Source: Pseudomonas sp. TNT3
GTDB lineage: Bacteria; Pseudomonadota; Gammaproteobacteria; Pseudomonadales; Pseudomonadaceae
Assembly: GCF_010095445.2 (NCBI RefSeq)
Contig: NZ_WFGV02000039.1
Location: 1 to 64,000 of the forward strand
Length of the DNA: 64,000 bases
Direction: 5' to 3'
Positions 1-9,765 of this stretch are shown here, in pieces. The number at the start of each line of letters is the position of its first letter. The stretch's first letter is position 1. The position numbers and the translations under genes were made by a program. The notes under the pieces were generated by a model, which was not told where the DNA came from, searched no databases, and worked only from the letters and a program-made list of their open reading frames with translations.

Positions 1-116
1 CGCCGACCCCGGCCAAACCTGCCGCATCCAAACCTCCTGCCAAACCACCCGCTGCCGCCAAGCCTGCTGCCAAGCCGCCTGTCTCCGCGCCGGCTTCCAC
101 TGGGGGACGAGAATAA
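1..116 (+). CDS. mreC: Rod shape-determining protein MreC, C-terminal end (partial)
   Basis: The first 113 bases translate in one frame to a Pro/Ala/Lys-rich tail that ends in Gly-Gly-Arg-Glu and a TAA at 114-116. Low-complexity P/A/K tails are common at the C-terminus of Pseudomonas MreC, the periplasmic part of the MreBCD elongasome that guides side-wall peptidoglycan synthesis. The visible tail is not diagnostic on its own. The call rests on mreD following with a one-base TAATG overlap and on the mreBCD-maf-rng order known from Pseudomonas. The conserved MreC beta domains lie outside the window. Confidence 0.8.
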   Translation, partial: PTPAKPAASKPPAKPPAAAKPAAKPPVSAPASTGGRE

Positions 117-607
117 TGGTCGGTACGACTGCTTCCCGAAATGGCTGGATTGTCTGGCTGACGTTTGCCATCGGCATGCTGCTCAGCGTTTCACCGCTAC
201 CGCAGTTCATGGAAATTCTCCGTCCTTTGTGGCTGGCACTGCTGCTGGCCTTCTGGGCATTGGCGATGCCGCAGAAAGTCGGCATGGTCACTGCGTGGTG
301 CCTGGGCCTTGCTGAAGATGTGCTGTATGGCACCTTGCTGGGGCAAAACGCGTTGATCCTGACGCTCATCACCTTCCTGGTGCTGTCGCTGCAACAGCGC
401 CTGCGGATGTTCCCGATGTGGCAGCAAAGCCTGGTGATCCTGGTGATCTTCGGCCTCGCACAACTTGTTCAATTGTGGCTCAGTGCCCTGACCGGCAATC
501 GTCAGCCAACGTTGGCGCTGGTATTGCCGGCACTGGTCAGTGCCTTGCTCTGGCCATGGATCAGCTACGGTTTGCGCGGTTTGCGTCGACGCTACAAAAT
601 CAATTAA
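116..607 (+). CDS. mreD: Rod shape-determining protein MreD
   Basis: MreD is a small inner-membrane subunit of the MreBCD cell-elongation complex. The 163-residue product is almost entirely hydrophobic, with about five predicted membrane segments and Arg/Lys-rich ends. Its length matches the family (about 160 aa). The ATG overlaps the stop of mreC by one base, so the two are probably translationally coupled. The next gene, maf, starts 90 bases downstream, as in other pseudomonads. MreD sequences diverge quickly, so context carries much of the assignment. Confidence 0.9.
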   Translation: MVGTTASRNGWIVWLTFAIGMLLSVSPLPQFMEILRPLWLALLLAFWALAMPQKVGMVTAWCLGLAEDVLYGTLLGQNALILTLITFLVLSLQQRLRMFPMWQQSLVILVIFGLAQLVQLWLSALTGNRQPTLALVLPALVSALLWPWISYGLRGLRRRYKIN

Positions 608-697
608 TCCGGTCAGGCATTGGCCTGCACCTGTGACCTGTCTCGCCAATAAGGAACAGCATTTGTGAGACAGGGCACTGGACAGGGAGATGTCGTG

Positions 698-1294
698 ATG
701 AAACAGCTTTACCTCGCCTCAGGCTCGCCACGTCGCCGTGAACTGCTCACGCAGATTGGCGTGCCGTTCTCCGCCATCAGCGCGGACATCGATGAAACCC
801 CTCTGATTCATGAATCCCCATCGGCGTATGTCGAGCGCCTGGCGCGCGGCAAAGCCGAGGCCGGGCACGGCACAGTCCTGTCCGCCGCAGAGTGTTGCGT
901 GCTGGGCGCCGATACTGCCGTGGTGCTGGACGGGAAAATTCTTGGCAAGCCGGTGGACGAAGCTGACGCGTGCGCCATGCTTATGATGTTGTCCGGACGT
1001 GAACATGAAGTTCTGACAGCCATCGCACTGCTTGATGGAGAGCGATGCGAGTCGAGGGTAGTGCGCAGTCAGGTGCGTTTTCGCAACATCAGTCCTGAAG
1101 AAGCTGCGGCCTACTGGGTCAGCGGTGAGCCTCGGGACAAGGCGGGTGGCTATGGCATTCAGGGGCTCGGCGCGGTGTTTGTTGCCCAGCTCAATGGCAG
1201 CTACTCGGCGGTGGTCGGATTGCCGCTGTGCGAAACCGCAGAACTGCTGGGCCATTTCGGCATACCCTGTTGGCAAACCCTTAACGCGCTCTGA
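698..1294 (+). CDS. maf: Maf family nucleotide pyrophosphatase (YhdE-like)
   Basis: This house-cleaning enzyme hydrolyses non-canonical or selected nucleoside triphosphates; the YhdE subgroup prefers dTTP/UTP. The N-terminus carries the Maf signature ASGSPRRREL, followed by DTAVVLDG and the GGYGIQGLG block. The product is 198 residues from the ATG at 698. An upstream GTG at 665 would add 11 residues, but the ATG has GGGAGA about 7 bases before it and begins directly with the conserved MKQLYLASGSPRR. It sits between mreD and rng, its usual place in gamma-proteobacteria. Confidence 0.93.
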   Translation: MKQLYLASGSPRRRELLTQIGVPFSAISADIDETPLIHESPSAYVERLARGKAEAGHGTVLSAAECCVLGADTAVVLDGKILGKPVDEADACAMLMMLSGREHEVLTAIALLDGERCESRVVRSQVRFRNISPEEAAAYWVSGEPRDKAGGYGIQGLGAVFVAQLNGSYSAVVGLPLCETAELLGHFGIPCWQTLNAL

Positions 1295-1351
1295 GCGTCG
1301 TAATGACAAGATGCGGCCATTATCGTGAACATGCCTGAACGAGACCCTGCC

Positions 1352-2809
1352 ATGAGTGAAGAGATCCTGATCAACATCACGCCGATGGAATCGCGCGTGG
1401 CGGTGGTTGAAAACGGTGTTCTGCAAGAAGTTCATGTCGAGCGCACGCAAAAGCGCGGGATCGTCGGCAACATCTATAAAGGCAAGGTCGTACGGGTCCT
1501 GCCAGGTATGCAGGCGGCCTTCGTCGACATCGGCCTGGACCGTGCCGCCTTCATTCATGCCTCGGAAATTTCCCTGCGCGAAGGCCCGGCGGTCGAGAGC
1601 ATCAGCGCGCTGGTTCACGAAGGCCAAAGCCTGGTCGTGCAAGTCACCAAAGATCCTATCGGTTCCAAAGGAGCGCGCCTGACGACGCAATTGTCGATTC
1701 CATCGCGTTACCTGGTGTACATGCCGCGCACCGCGCACGTCGGTATCTCGCTGAAAATCGAAGACGAAGCCGAGCGTGAACGACTCAAGCAAGTGGTGAC
1801 CGATTGCGTGGCCAAGGAAGGTATCAAGGAAGCCGGCGGATTCATTTTGCGGACCGCGGCTGAAGGCGCCGGCGCCGATGAAATCCTGATGGACATCCGC
1901 TACCTGCGCAGGCTCTGGGACCAGATCAACGACCAGATAAAAACCATCAGCGCACCCAGTGTGATCTACGAAGACCTCGGCCTGGCGTTACGCACCTTGC
2001 GCGACCTGGTCAGCCCGAAGATCGAAAAGATCCGCATCGATTCCCGGGAAACTTTCCAGAAAACCACACAGTTCGTCGCCGAACTGATGCCGGAAATTGC
2101 CGATCGTCTGGAACACTACCCTGGCGAACGGCCCATTTTTGATCTGTACGGTGTTGAGGACGAAATCCAGAAAGCCCTTGAGCGTAAAGTCCCGCTCAAA
2201 TCCGGTGGCTACCTGGTGGTGGATCCGGCGGAAGCCATGAGCACCATCGACGTCAATACCGGGGCATTCGTCGGTCATCGCAACCTCGAAGAAACCATCT
2301 TCAAGACCAACCTCGAAGCGGCGACCGCCATTGCTCGGCAACTGCGCCTGCGCAACCTCGGCGGGATCATCATCATCGATTTCATCGACATGGAAGATGA
2401 AGAGCACCAGCGTCAGGTGTTGCGCACGCTCGAGAAGCAGCTGGAACGCGATCACGCCAAGACCAACATTATCGGCATCACCGAGCTGGGCCTGGTGCAG
2501 ATGACTCGCAAGCGCACCCGCGAAAGTCTCGAGCAAGTGCTGTGCGAGCCCTGCAGCAGTTGCCAGGGTCGCGGCAAGCTCAAGACGCCGGAAACCGTCT
2601 GCTACGAAATCTTCCGCGAAATCCTCCGTGAGGCTCGCGCCTATCAGGCGGAAGGCTATCGTGTATTGGCGAACCAGAAAGTTGTCGATCGTCTGCTTGA
2701 TGAAGAGTCGGGTAATGTCGCGGAACTGGAAGGATTTATCGGTCGCACCATTCGGTTCCAGGTGGAAACCATGTATTCCCAGGAACAATACGACGTGGTG
2801 CTGCTCTGA
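1352..2809 (+). CDS. rng: Ribonuclease G
   Basis: RNase G is an endonuclease of the RNase E/G family that matures the 5' end of 16S rRNA and degrades some mRNAs. The 485-aa product begins MSEEILINITPMESRVA, has an S1 RNA-binding region at about residues 35-120, the catalytic-domain block IDVNTGAFVG, and the CxxC-type zinc-link motif CEPCSSCQGRG that bridges subunits. It lacks the long C-terminal scaffold of RNase E. An in-frame GTG at 1325 exists, but the conserved N-terminus begins at 1352. It follows maf closely and probably shares its transcript. Confidence 0.95.
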   Translation: MSEEILINITPMESRVAVVENGVLQEVHVERTQKRGIVGNIYKGKVVRVLPGMQAAFVDIGLDRAAFIHASEISLREGPAVESISALVHEGQSLVVQVTKDPIGSKGARLTTQLSIPSRYLVYMPRTAHVGISLKIEDEAERERLKQVVTDCVAKEGIKEAGGFILRTAAEGAGADEILMDIRYLRRLWDQINDQIKTISAPSVIYEDLGLALRTLRDLVSPKIEKIRIDSRETFQKTTQFVAELMPEIADRLEHYPGERPIFDLYGVEDEIQKALERKVPLKSGGYLVVDPAEAMSTIDVNTGAFVGHRNLEETIFKTNLEAATAIARQLRLRNLGGIIIIDFIDMEDEEHQRQVLRTLEKQLERDHAKTNIIGITELGLVQMTRKRTRESLEQVLCEPCSSCQGRGKLKTPETVCYEIFREILREARAYQAEGYRVLANQKVVDRLLDEESGNVAELEGFIGRTIRFQVETMYSQEQYDVVLL

Positions 2810-2884
2810 AACGCTATGTTGCAAACCGACTAGAACAGCTGGCCTCAGCTTTTTGCAGTTTTAACGCCATGGGAGCCAACTGAC

Positions 2885-5800
2885 ATGGACCGTCTGACAC
2901 GCATATTGGCCGTACTGACCCGCTGGGGTCTGGGCCTGTGCGCGTTGGTTCTGGTGTTGATGGCGCTTTACGTCAGCCTCGGCCGGGAGCTGACACCGCT
3001 GGTGGCCGAATACCGGGCCGAAGTCGAGGACAAGGCTGGTGCTGCCTTGGGCATGCCGCTGCACATCGGTGAACTGGAAGGAAACTGGAGCGGTTTTGCG
3101 CCCATCCTGCTGGCTCACGATGTGATGGTAGGTGAAGGCGCCAATTCGCTGCGTCTGGATCAGGTGCGCGCCGTGCCTGACCTGTGGGCCAGTTTGCTGG
3201 CTCGTGAAGTGCGCATCGCTCATCTCGAACTGAACGGCCTGAAGATCAGCCTCAAGGAAGGCGAGGACGGTCATTGGGCGCTGGAAGGTTTACCGGTCCA
3301 GCAGGATCAACCGCTGGATCCGGAGCAGTTGCTCAATCGCATGCAGATGGTTCAGCAGCTGTCGATTCTCGACAGCCAGGTGACTTTGCAGCCACTGGAT
3401 CATCCTCCGCTCACCTTGACGTACGTCGGCGTAAATCTGAAGACCGGCGCTTCACGCCAACGAATCGATGCCCGACTGACCCTGCCCGATGGTCAACCAG
3501 TGGCCCTGAGCCTGCGCACCCGCATACGCGCCAGCGATTGGCAGAATGGCGAGGCCGATGCCTACGTCAGCCTGCCGCAAAGTGATTGGTCGAAATGGCT
3601 GCCCGAGCGTCTCACCCGGCAATGGAATTTTTCCGAGATCAAGGCCGGTGGAGAGCTCTGGTTCAATTGGAACAAAGGCGCTCTGCAAAGTGGTGCCGTT
3701 CGGTTGAATGCACCGCAACTCAAGGGTGCCTACGCCGAGCGCAAACCGGTCCAGATCAACAATCTGGCGCTCAACGGCTATTTTCAACGCAGTTCCCAAG
3801 GCATCCTGGTGACGCTGGACTCTTTGTCGATGAACCTCGGCGAAACCCGTTGGGAGACCCGCCTGCAGCTCAAGCAGACCTCCGCCAGTGGCAAGTCCGA
3901 TGAACTGTGGCACCTGCAAGCCGATCGCCTGGACCTCACCCCGCTGACCCCGTTATTGAATGCGCTGGGGCCACTGCCCGAAGGCGTGGCGACGGCGGTC
4001 GAGCGTCTCAAGGTCACGGGTGGTCTGCGTAACGTGCTGATCGACTTCCGGCCCAACGCGACAGACAACAGCAAGTTCAGCTTTGCCGCCAACCTCGACC
4101 GCGTAGGCTTCGATGCCTACCACGGCGCTCCAGCGGCGCGTAATGTGAGTGGCAGCATCAGCGGCGACCTGGGTCAGGGTGAGCTGCGCATGGACAGCAA
4201 GGATTTTTCCCTGCACCTCGATCCGATTTTCGCCAAGCCGTGGCAATACATTCAGGCCAACGCCCGATTGACCTGGAAGCTCGATAAAGAAGGTTTCACC
4301 CTGATCGCGCCCTACCTGAAGGTCCTGGGCGAAGAGGGCAAGATTGCCGGCGATTTCTTGATCCGTCTGCATTTCGACCATACCCAGGAAGACTACATGG
4401 ACCTGCGGGTCGGCCTGGTGGATGGCGATGGCAAATACACGGCGAAATACTTGCCTGAGGTACTGAGCCCGGCCCTGGACGAATGGCTGCGCACTGCCAT
4501 TCTCAAAGGGGCCGTGGACGAAGGGTTCTTCCAGTATCAAGGCTCGCTGAACCATGGTGCCGCTGACACTGCGCGCAGCATCAGCCTGTTCTTCAAGGTT
4601 CACGACGCAGAACTGGCCTTCCAGCCGGGGTGGCCACATGTAAGCAAGGTCAGCGGCGACGTGTTCATCGAAGACAGCGGCGTGCGGATTCTCGCCAGCA
4701 AGGGGCAATTGCTCGATACCCAGGTTCGCGATATCTACGTCAACATTCCCCATGTTCCTGCCGGCAAGAACAGTCATCTGTTCCTTGATGGCGCGTTCTC
4801 TGGCGTACTGGGCGATGGTCTGAAGATCCTCCAGACAGCACCGATAGGCACTGCGGAAACCTTTGCCGGTTGGGAAGGCGAGGGCGAGCTGCAAGGTAAG
4901 TTGAAACTGGATATTCCTCTGGCCAAAGGCGAGCAGCCGCAGATTCTTGTCGACTTCAAGACCGCCAAGGCACGACTGAAATTGCGCGACCCCGCCTTGG
5001 AGCTGACGCAGCTCAAGGGGGATTTCCGTTTCGACAGCGCCAAGGGGCTGAGCGGGCAAAACATTTCGGCGCGCGCTTTCGATAAACCGGTGAGTGCACA
5101 GATTTTTGCGGACGGCAGCGCGGGTAATCTCAAGACCCGTGTGACGGCATCGGGTCAGGTGGAGGTCAAGAAACTCACGGACTGGCTGAGCGTCACCCAG
5201 CCATTGCCGGTGTCCGGCCTGATTCCTTATCAACTGCAACTGAACATCGGCGGCCCTGACAGCCAGTTACTGGTCAGCTCCAACCTCAAAGGCGTCGCCG
5301 TTGATTTGCCGGCTCCCTTCGGCATGACGGCTGACACGGGGCGCGACACGACATTCCGCATGACCCTGCAAGGCACGGATCGACGTTACTGGGTCAATTA
5401 CGGCGAGCTGGCGAACTTCACCTATGAAGCGCCGGCCGGAAACTTCAACGACGGACGCGGTGAGTTGCTTCTTGGTGGCGGACGAGCGGTTGTGCCGGGC
5501 GCCAAGGGGCTTCGGGTACGGGGCACGCTGTCGGAACTGGATGTCGGCCCCTGGAAAGACCTGGCGGACAAATATGCCGGCCAGGATCCGGGTGGTAGTG
5601 CCAAACAGTTGCTCAGCAGCGCAGACTTGAAAATCGGCAAGCTCAGCGCTTTCGGCACGACCCTTGATCAGGCGGCGGTGCAGGTCAATCGCAAACCGGC
5701 CGCGTGGGCGTTGCAACTCGACAGTCAGCAGGTAAAGGGTTCGGTCGGTCTTCCCGATGCGAAATCCGCACCGATTGCGATCAATCTGCAAACCGTACGT

Positions 5801-6688
5801 TTGCCCGCACCGGATCCGACGGTTCTCGCCGACGAAAATTCGCCAGACCCGCTGGCCTCAGTGGACCCGACGAAAATCCCGGCACTGGATATCACCATCA
5901 ACCAGTTGTACCAGGGAAAGGACCTGGTGGGCGCCTGGTCGCTGAAGGTCCGTCCGACGGCCAAGGGCATTGCGCTGAATACGCTGGATCTTGGGCTCAA
6001 GGGGATCTTGTTGCAGGGTAGCGGCGGCTGGGAAGGCACGCCCGGTGCTTCGAACAGTTGGTACAAAGGCCGGATCAGCGGCAAGAACCTCGCTGATGTG
6101 TTGAAGGGCTGGGGGTTTGCGCCGAGTGTCACCAGTGAAGATTTCCATATGGATGTCGACGGTCGCTGGCCAGGCTCACCCGCTTGGCTGGCCACCAAGC
6201 GCTTCTCCGGCACCCTCGATGCGTCGTTGAATAAGGGGCAGTTTGTCGAGGTTGAAGGCAGTGCCCAGGCCTTGCGAGTGTTTGGCCTGCTCAATTTCAA
6301 CTCGATCGGTCGACGCTTGCGCCTGGATTTCTCCGACCTGTTTGGCAAAGGCTTGAGTTACGACCGGGTCAAAGGCCTGTTGGTGGCGACCAACGGTGTG
6401 TACGTCACCCGTGAGCCGATCCGGATGACGGGACCGTCCAGCAACATCGAACTCAACGGGACGCTGGACCTGGTGGGTGACAAGGTCGACGCCAAGCTGA
6501 TGGTCACCTTACCGGTCACCAACAACCTGCCGATCGCGGCGCTGATCGTCGGCGCACCGGCTATCGGCGGCGCTTTGTTCCTGATCGACAAGCTGATCGG
6601 TGACAGTGTGTCGCGGTTCGCCAGCGTCAAGTACACCGTCAAAGGCCCGTGGAAAGAGCCGAAGATCACCTTCGACAAGCCTTTTTGA
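2885..6688 (+). CDS. yhdP: YhdP-family AsmA-like envelope lipid-transport protein
   Basis: A 1267-residue protein with one N-terminal membrane anchor (about residues 11-33) and a very long periplasmic stretch of repeating beta-rich segments. A hydrophobic patch lies near the C-terminus (about 1210-1240, with the AIGGALFLIDK core). This is the layout of the DUF3971/AsmA-like family, whose E. coli member YhdP works with TamB and YdbH in phospholipid movement to the outer membrane. Length is normal for the family. An ATG at 2885 follows GGGAGCC. The gene lies 75 bp after rng and just before a nitrilase-family gene, as in PAO1. Confidence 0.9.
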   Translation: MDRLTRILAVLTRWGLGLCALVLVLMALYVSLGRELTPLVAEYRAEVEDKAGAALGMPLHIGELEGNWSGFAPILLAHDVMVGEGANSLRLDQVRAVPDLWASLLAREVRIAHLELNGLKISLKEGEDGHWALEGLPVQQDQPLDPEQLLNRMQMVQQLSILDSQVTLQPLDHPPLTLTYVGVNLKTGASRQRIDARLTLPDGQPVALSLRTRIRASDWQNGEADAYVSLPQSDWSKWLPERLTRQWNFSEIKAGGELWFNWNKGALQSGAVRLNAPQLKGAYAERKPVQINNLALNGYFQRSSQGILVTLDSLSMNLGETRWETRLQLKQTSASGKSDELWHLQADRLDLTPLTPLLNALGPLPEGVATAVERLKVTGGLRNVLIDFRPNATDNSKFSFAANLDRVGFDAYHGAPAARNVSGSISGDLGQGELRMDSKDFSLHLDPIFAKPWQYIQANARLTWKLDKEGFTLIAPYLKVLGEEGKIAGDFLIRLHFDHTQEDYMDLRVGLVDGDGKYTAKYLPEVLSPALDEWLRTAILKGAVDEGFFQYQGSLNHGAADTARSISLFFKVHDAELAFQPGWPHVSKVSGDVFIEDSGVRILASKGQLLDTQVRDIYVNIPHVPAGKNSHLFLDGAFSGVLGDGLKILQTAPIGTAETFAGWEGEGELQGKLKLDIPLAKGEQPQILVDFKTAKARLKLRDPALELTQLKGDFRFDSAKGLSGQNISARAFDKPVSAQIFADGSAGNLKTRVTASGQVEVKKLTDWLSVTQPLPVSGLIPYQLQLNIGGPDSQLLVSSNLKGVAVDLPAPFGMTADTGRDTTFRMTLQGTDRRYWVNYGELANFTYEAPAGNFNDGRGELLLGGGRAVVPGAKGLRVRGTLSELDVGPWKDLADKYAGQDPGGSAKQLLSSADLKIGKLSAFGTTLDQAAVQVNRKPAAWALQLDSQQVKGSVGLPDAKSAPIAINLQTVRLPAPDPTVLADENSPDPLASVDPTKIPALDITINQLYQGKDLVGAWSLKVRPTAKGIALNTLDLGLKGILLQGSGGWEGTPGASNSWYKGRISGKNLADVLKGWGFAPSVTSEDFHMDVDGRWPGSPAWLATKRFSGTLDASLNKGQFVEVEGSAQALRVFGLLNFNSIGRRLRLDFSDLFGKGLSYDRVKGLLVATNGVYVTREPIRMTGPSSNIELNGTLDLVGDKVDAKLMVTLPVTNNLPIAALIVGAPAIGGALFLIDKLIGDSVSRFASVKYTVKGPWKEPKITFDKPF

Positions 6689-6755
6689 AATCATGTCTTT
6701 GGTCCGATGGAGTAGCATGGCAGCTCCTGTATTGATTTCAAGTAAGGAAAAGGCC

Positions 6756-7610
6756 ATGTCCATAGCGGTGATTCAGATGGTCAGCCAGAGCGATGTACTG
6801 GCCAATCTGGCCCAGGCCCGACGTCTGCTTGAACAGGCGGCTGAAGGTGGCGCGCGCCTTGCGGTGCTACCGGAAAACTTCGCCGCCATGGGCCGTCGAG
6901 ACATCGCTGACATCGGTCGCGCCGAAGCATTGGGCGACGGACCGATCCTTCCCTGGTTGAAACAGGCCTCCCGCGACCTCAAGTTATGGATAGTGGCCGG
7001 CACCTTGCCGTTGCCGCCGGTGGATCAACCGACGGCAAAAGCCAATGCCTGCTCATTGCTGGTGGACGATCAGGGCGAAACAGTGGCGCGCTACGACAAA
7101 CTCCACCTGTTCGATGTGGATGTGGCAGACACTCGCGGGCGTTATCGCGAATCCGATGACTATGCTTATGGCAGTGGCGTCGTGGTGGCGGATACACCTG
7201 TCGGCCGAGTTGGCCTGACGGTGTGTTACGACTTGCGCTTCCCGGAGCTGTACAGCGAATTACGCGCTGCCGGTGCGGAGTTGATCACCGCGCCGTCAGC
7301 CTTTACCGCCGTGACCGGGGAAGCACATTGGGACGTGTTGATCCGGGCCCGGGCCATCGAGACACAATGCTACGTGCTCGCGGCGGCTCAGGGTGGAACG
7401 CACCCCGGCCCCCGAGAAACCTGGGGCCATGCCGCGATCATCGATCCTTGGGGTCGGGTGTTGGCGCAGCAGGATAAAGGCGAGGCCGTGCTGCTGGCCG
7501 AACGCGATAGCAGCGAACAGGCGTCCATCAGGGCGCGGATGCCGGTGTCCAGTCACCGGCGCTTTTTCTCGCAGGGCGCACAGCGACCTGCCTCAGAACG
7601 ACGAATTTAA
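6756..7610 (+). CDS. Carbon-nitrogen hydrolase (nitrilase superfamily)
   Basis: The 284-aa protein has the nitrilase-superfamily Glu-Lys-Cys triad: Glu in LPENFA, Lys in YDKLHLFD and Cys in VCYDLRFPEL. These motifs resemble the NIT1/NIT2-like branch, which includes deaminated-glutathione amidase, so a repair amidase role is plausible. Substrate cannot be read from sequence. A longer frame runs back to 6600 inside the preceding gene, but the ATG at 6756 has a GGAAAAGG ribosome-binding region and starts with the conserved MSIAVIQM. It sits between yhdP and tldD. Confidence 0.9.
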   Translation: MSIAVIQMVSQSDVLANLAQARRLLEQAAEGGARLAVLPENFAAMGRRDIADIGRAEALGDGPILPWLKQASRDLKLWIVAGTLPLPPVDQPTAKANACSLLVDDQGETVARYDKLHLFDVDVADTRGRYRESDDYAYGSGVVVADTPVGRVGLTVCYDLRFPELYSELRAAGAELITAPSAFTAVTGEAHWDVLIRARAIETQCYVLAAAQGGTHPGPRETWGHAAIIDPWGRVLAQQDKGEAVLLAERDSSEQASIRARMPVSSHRRFFSQGAQRPASERRI

Positions 7611-7622
7611 GGCGTAAAGCAT

Positions 7623-9065
7623 ATGAGCGAGTTGTTGTCCTCAGTCAGTGAACACCTCCTGGCGCCCGGCGGCGTAACCATCGAGAGCCTGCAAGGTGTG
7701 CTCGGGGATCTGGCCGGCCCGGGCATCGATGCCGCGGACCTGTATTTCCAGGGCCAGATCTCCGAGTCCTGGGCGCTGGAAGACGGCATCGTCAAGGAAG
7801 GTAGCTTCAACCTCGATCAAGGCGTCGGCGTGCGTGCACAATCGGGGGAGAAAACCGGTTTCGCCTACAGCAACGCCATCACCCTCGAAGCCCTCGGCGC
7901 AGCAGCCCGCGCGGCGCGTTCGATTTCCCGCGCTGGGCAGAACGGCACCGTGCAAGCGTTCACCACGCAAGATGTGGCGCAGTTGTACGGTCCCGACAAC
8001 CCGTTGGAAGTGATGAGCCGTGCGGAAAAAGTCGAATTGCTCAAACGTATCGACGTCGCGACCCGGGCCCTTGATCCGCGTATCCAGCAGGTTACGGTGA
8101 GCATGGCCGGTGTCTGGGAGCGCATCCTTGTAGCCTCTACCGACGGCGGCCTGGCGGCAGATGTGCGGCCGCTGGTGCGTTTCAATGTCAGTGTGATTGT
8201 CGAGCAGAACGGGCGTCGAGAGCGTGGCGGTCATGGCGGCGGTGGTCGTACCGATTACCGTTATTTCCTCAGTGATGACCGAGCCATGGGGTATGCCCGT
8301 GAAGCGCTGCGTCAGGCGTTGGTCAATCTCGAAGCTATTCCTGCGCCTGCGGGTACATTGCCAGTGGTATTGGGTTCCGGCTGGTCCGGCGTGCTGCTGC
8401 ACGAAGCAGTCGGTCACGGTCTGGAAGGCGATTTCAACCGCAAGGGCAGTTCGGCATACAGCGGGCGGATGGGCGAGATGGTTGCGTCCAAGCTCTGCAC
8501 GATCGTGGATGACGGCACGCTGGCCGGCCGTCGCGGGTCGCTGAGTGTCGATGACGAAGGTACGCCGACCGAGTGCACCACGTTGATCGAAAACGGCGTA
8601 CTCAAAGGCTACATGCAGGACAAGCTCAATGCGCGACTGATGGGCGTAGCCCGCACCGGTAACGGTCGTCGCGAATCCTACGCACACTTGCCAATGCCAC
8701 GCATGACCAACACTTACATGCTGGCAGGCGAAAGCGATCCGGAGGAAATCATTGCTTCGGTAAAACGCGGTATTTACTGCGCCAACCTGGGCGGTGGTCA
8801 GGTCGACATCACCAGCGGCAAGTTCGTGTTCTCCACCAGCGAAGCGTATCTGATCGAAGACGGCAAGATCACGGCCCCGGTCAAAGGCGCAACGTTGATC
8901 GGCAACGGACCTGAAGCCATGAGCAAGGTGTCGATGGTCGGTAATGACCTGTCGCTGGACAGCGGCGTAGGGACGTGTGGCAAGGATGGGCAGTCGGTGC
9001 CGGTGGGTGTCGGCCAGCCAACGTTGAAGATTGATGCGATCACCGTGGGTGGCACAGGATCGTAA
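7623..9065 (+). CDS. tldD: Metalloprotease TldD
   Basis: TldD is the catalytic half of the TldD/TldE heterodimer, which removes leader peptides and degrades unfolded peptides (microcin B17 maturation and CcdA turnover in E. coli). The 480-aa product has the zinc-site HExxxH as HEAVGH at about residues 260-265, then the GLEGDFNRKG block. It begins 12 bp after the nitrilase gene, so the two are probably co-transcribed. Its partner gene pmbA is about 0.7 kb downstream, with yjgA between them on the other strand. Confidence 0.96.
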   Translation: MSELLSSVSEHLLAPGGVTIESLQGVLGDLAGPGIDAADLYFQGQISESWALEDGIVKEGSFNLDQGVGVRAQSGEKTGFAYSNAITLEALGAAARAARSISRAGQNGTVQAFTTQDVAQLYGPDNPLEVMSRAEKVELLKRIDVATRALDPRIQQVTVSMAGVWERILVASTDGGLAADVRPLVRFNVSVIVEQNGRRERGGHGGGGRTDYRYFLSDDRAMGYAREALRQALVNLEAIPAPAGTLPVVLGSGWSGVLLHEAVGHGLEGDFNRKGSSAYSGRMGEMVASKLCTIVDDGTLAGRRGSLSVDDEGTPTECTTLIENGVLKGYMQDKLNARLMGVARTGNGRRESYAHLPMPRMTNTYMLAGESDPEEIIASVKRGIYCANLGGGQVDITSGKFVFSTSEAYLIEDGKITAPVKGATLIGNGPEAMSKVSMVGNDLSLDSGVGTCGKDGQSVPVGVGQPTLKIDAITVGGTGS

Positions 9066-9132
9066 GAAACATGCATCTCCCGCATAGGAGCTGCCGAAGG
9101 CTGCTCCTACAGGGGATGTGGTTTGTCGTTAC

Positions 9133-9657
9133 TCAGCGCAGACCGCGTTGAGTCTCGTCCAGCTCACGGATGTACTTGAAGATTTTACGGCTCGAAGCCG
9201 GTGGCTTATTGGTCGCCAATTCGTGCTGGGCCTGACGGATCAGGGAGCGCAGTTGTTGACGATCAGCCTCCGGGTAGTCGACCACGAACTTCTCCAGGAC
9301 CGCATCGTCGCCTGCGATCAAGCGATCGCGCCAGCGTTCCAGGCCATGGAAACGTTCGTTGTACTGCCGGGTGGAGGCATCGAGTTGATCGAGCAGAGTC
9401 AGAATGGCGTCAGTGTCCTGGTCGCGCATCAGTTTGCCGATGAACATAAGGTGCCGTTTACGCGCGATATTCGCGGTGTGCTTGGGCGCATCGGCCAGTG
9501 CCCGGCGCATGGCGTCGGTCAAGGGCAGTTTTGCCAGCAAGTCAGGCTTGAGTGTTGTAAGGCGCTCGCCAAGATCAACCAGAGCATGCAGCTCGCGTTT
9601 GACCTGGGATTTGCTTTTTTCTCCCGTATCGAGGGAGTCGTCGTAAGAATCAACCAT
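9133..9657 (-). CDS. yjgA: Ribosome-associated protein YjgA (DUF615)
   Basis: A 174-aa, highly charged and largely helical protein of the DUF615/YjgA family, which associates with late 50S ribosomal assembly intermediates. It starts at the ATG complementary to 9655-9657 (MVDSYDDS). An open frame extends further upstream to 10320 but overlaps pmbA on the opposite strand and has no family similarity. The C-terminus, near FKYIRELDE, is typical. It is divergent from pmbA, with about 108 bp between the two starts. Confidence 0.92.
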   Translation of the reverse strand: MVDSYDDSLDTGEKSKSQVKRELHALVDLGERLTTLKPDLLAKLPLTDAMRRALADAPKHTANIARKRHLMFIGKLMRDQDTDAILTLLDQLDASTRQYNERFHGLERWRDRLIAGDDAVLEKFVVDYPEADRQQLRSLIRQAQHELATNKPPASSRKIFKYIRELDETQRGLR

Positions 9658-9765
9658 GGTGGCCGTCCGCAAAGAATCGCCGCCATGATAACCAGTCGGG
9701 GGCCGCTTGTCCGGCCCGGTCGATCGAAGACCCTCGCCGAAAGCAGAATTTGAGTGGAGAACAGC

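Noticed and set aside
719..1792. Long minus-strand ORF opposite maf and rng
   Set aside because: High-G+C shadow of two well-supported plus-strand genes; no family-like motifs or ribosome-binding site.
3953..5239. 428-codon minus-strand ORF inside yhdP
   Set aside because: Antisense to a well-conserved long gene; composition reflects codon bias of the plus strand.
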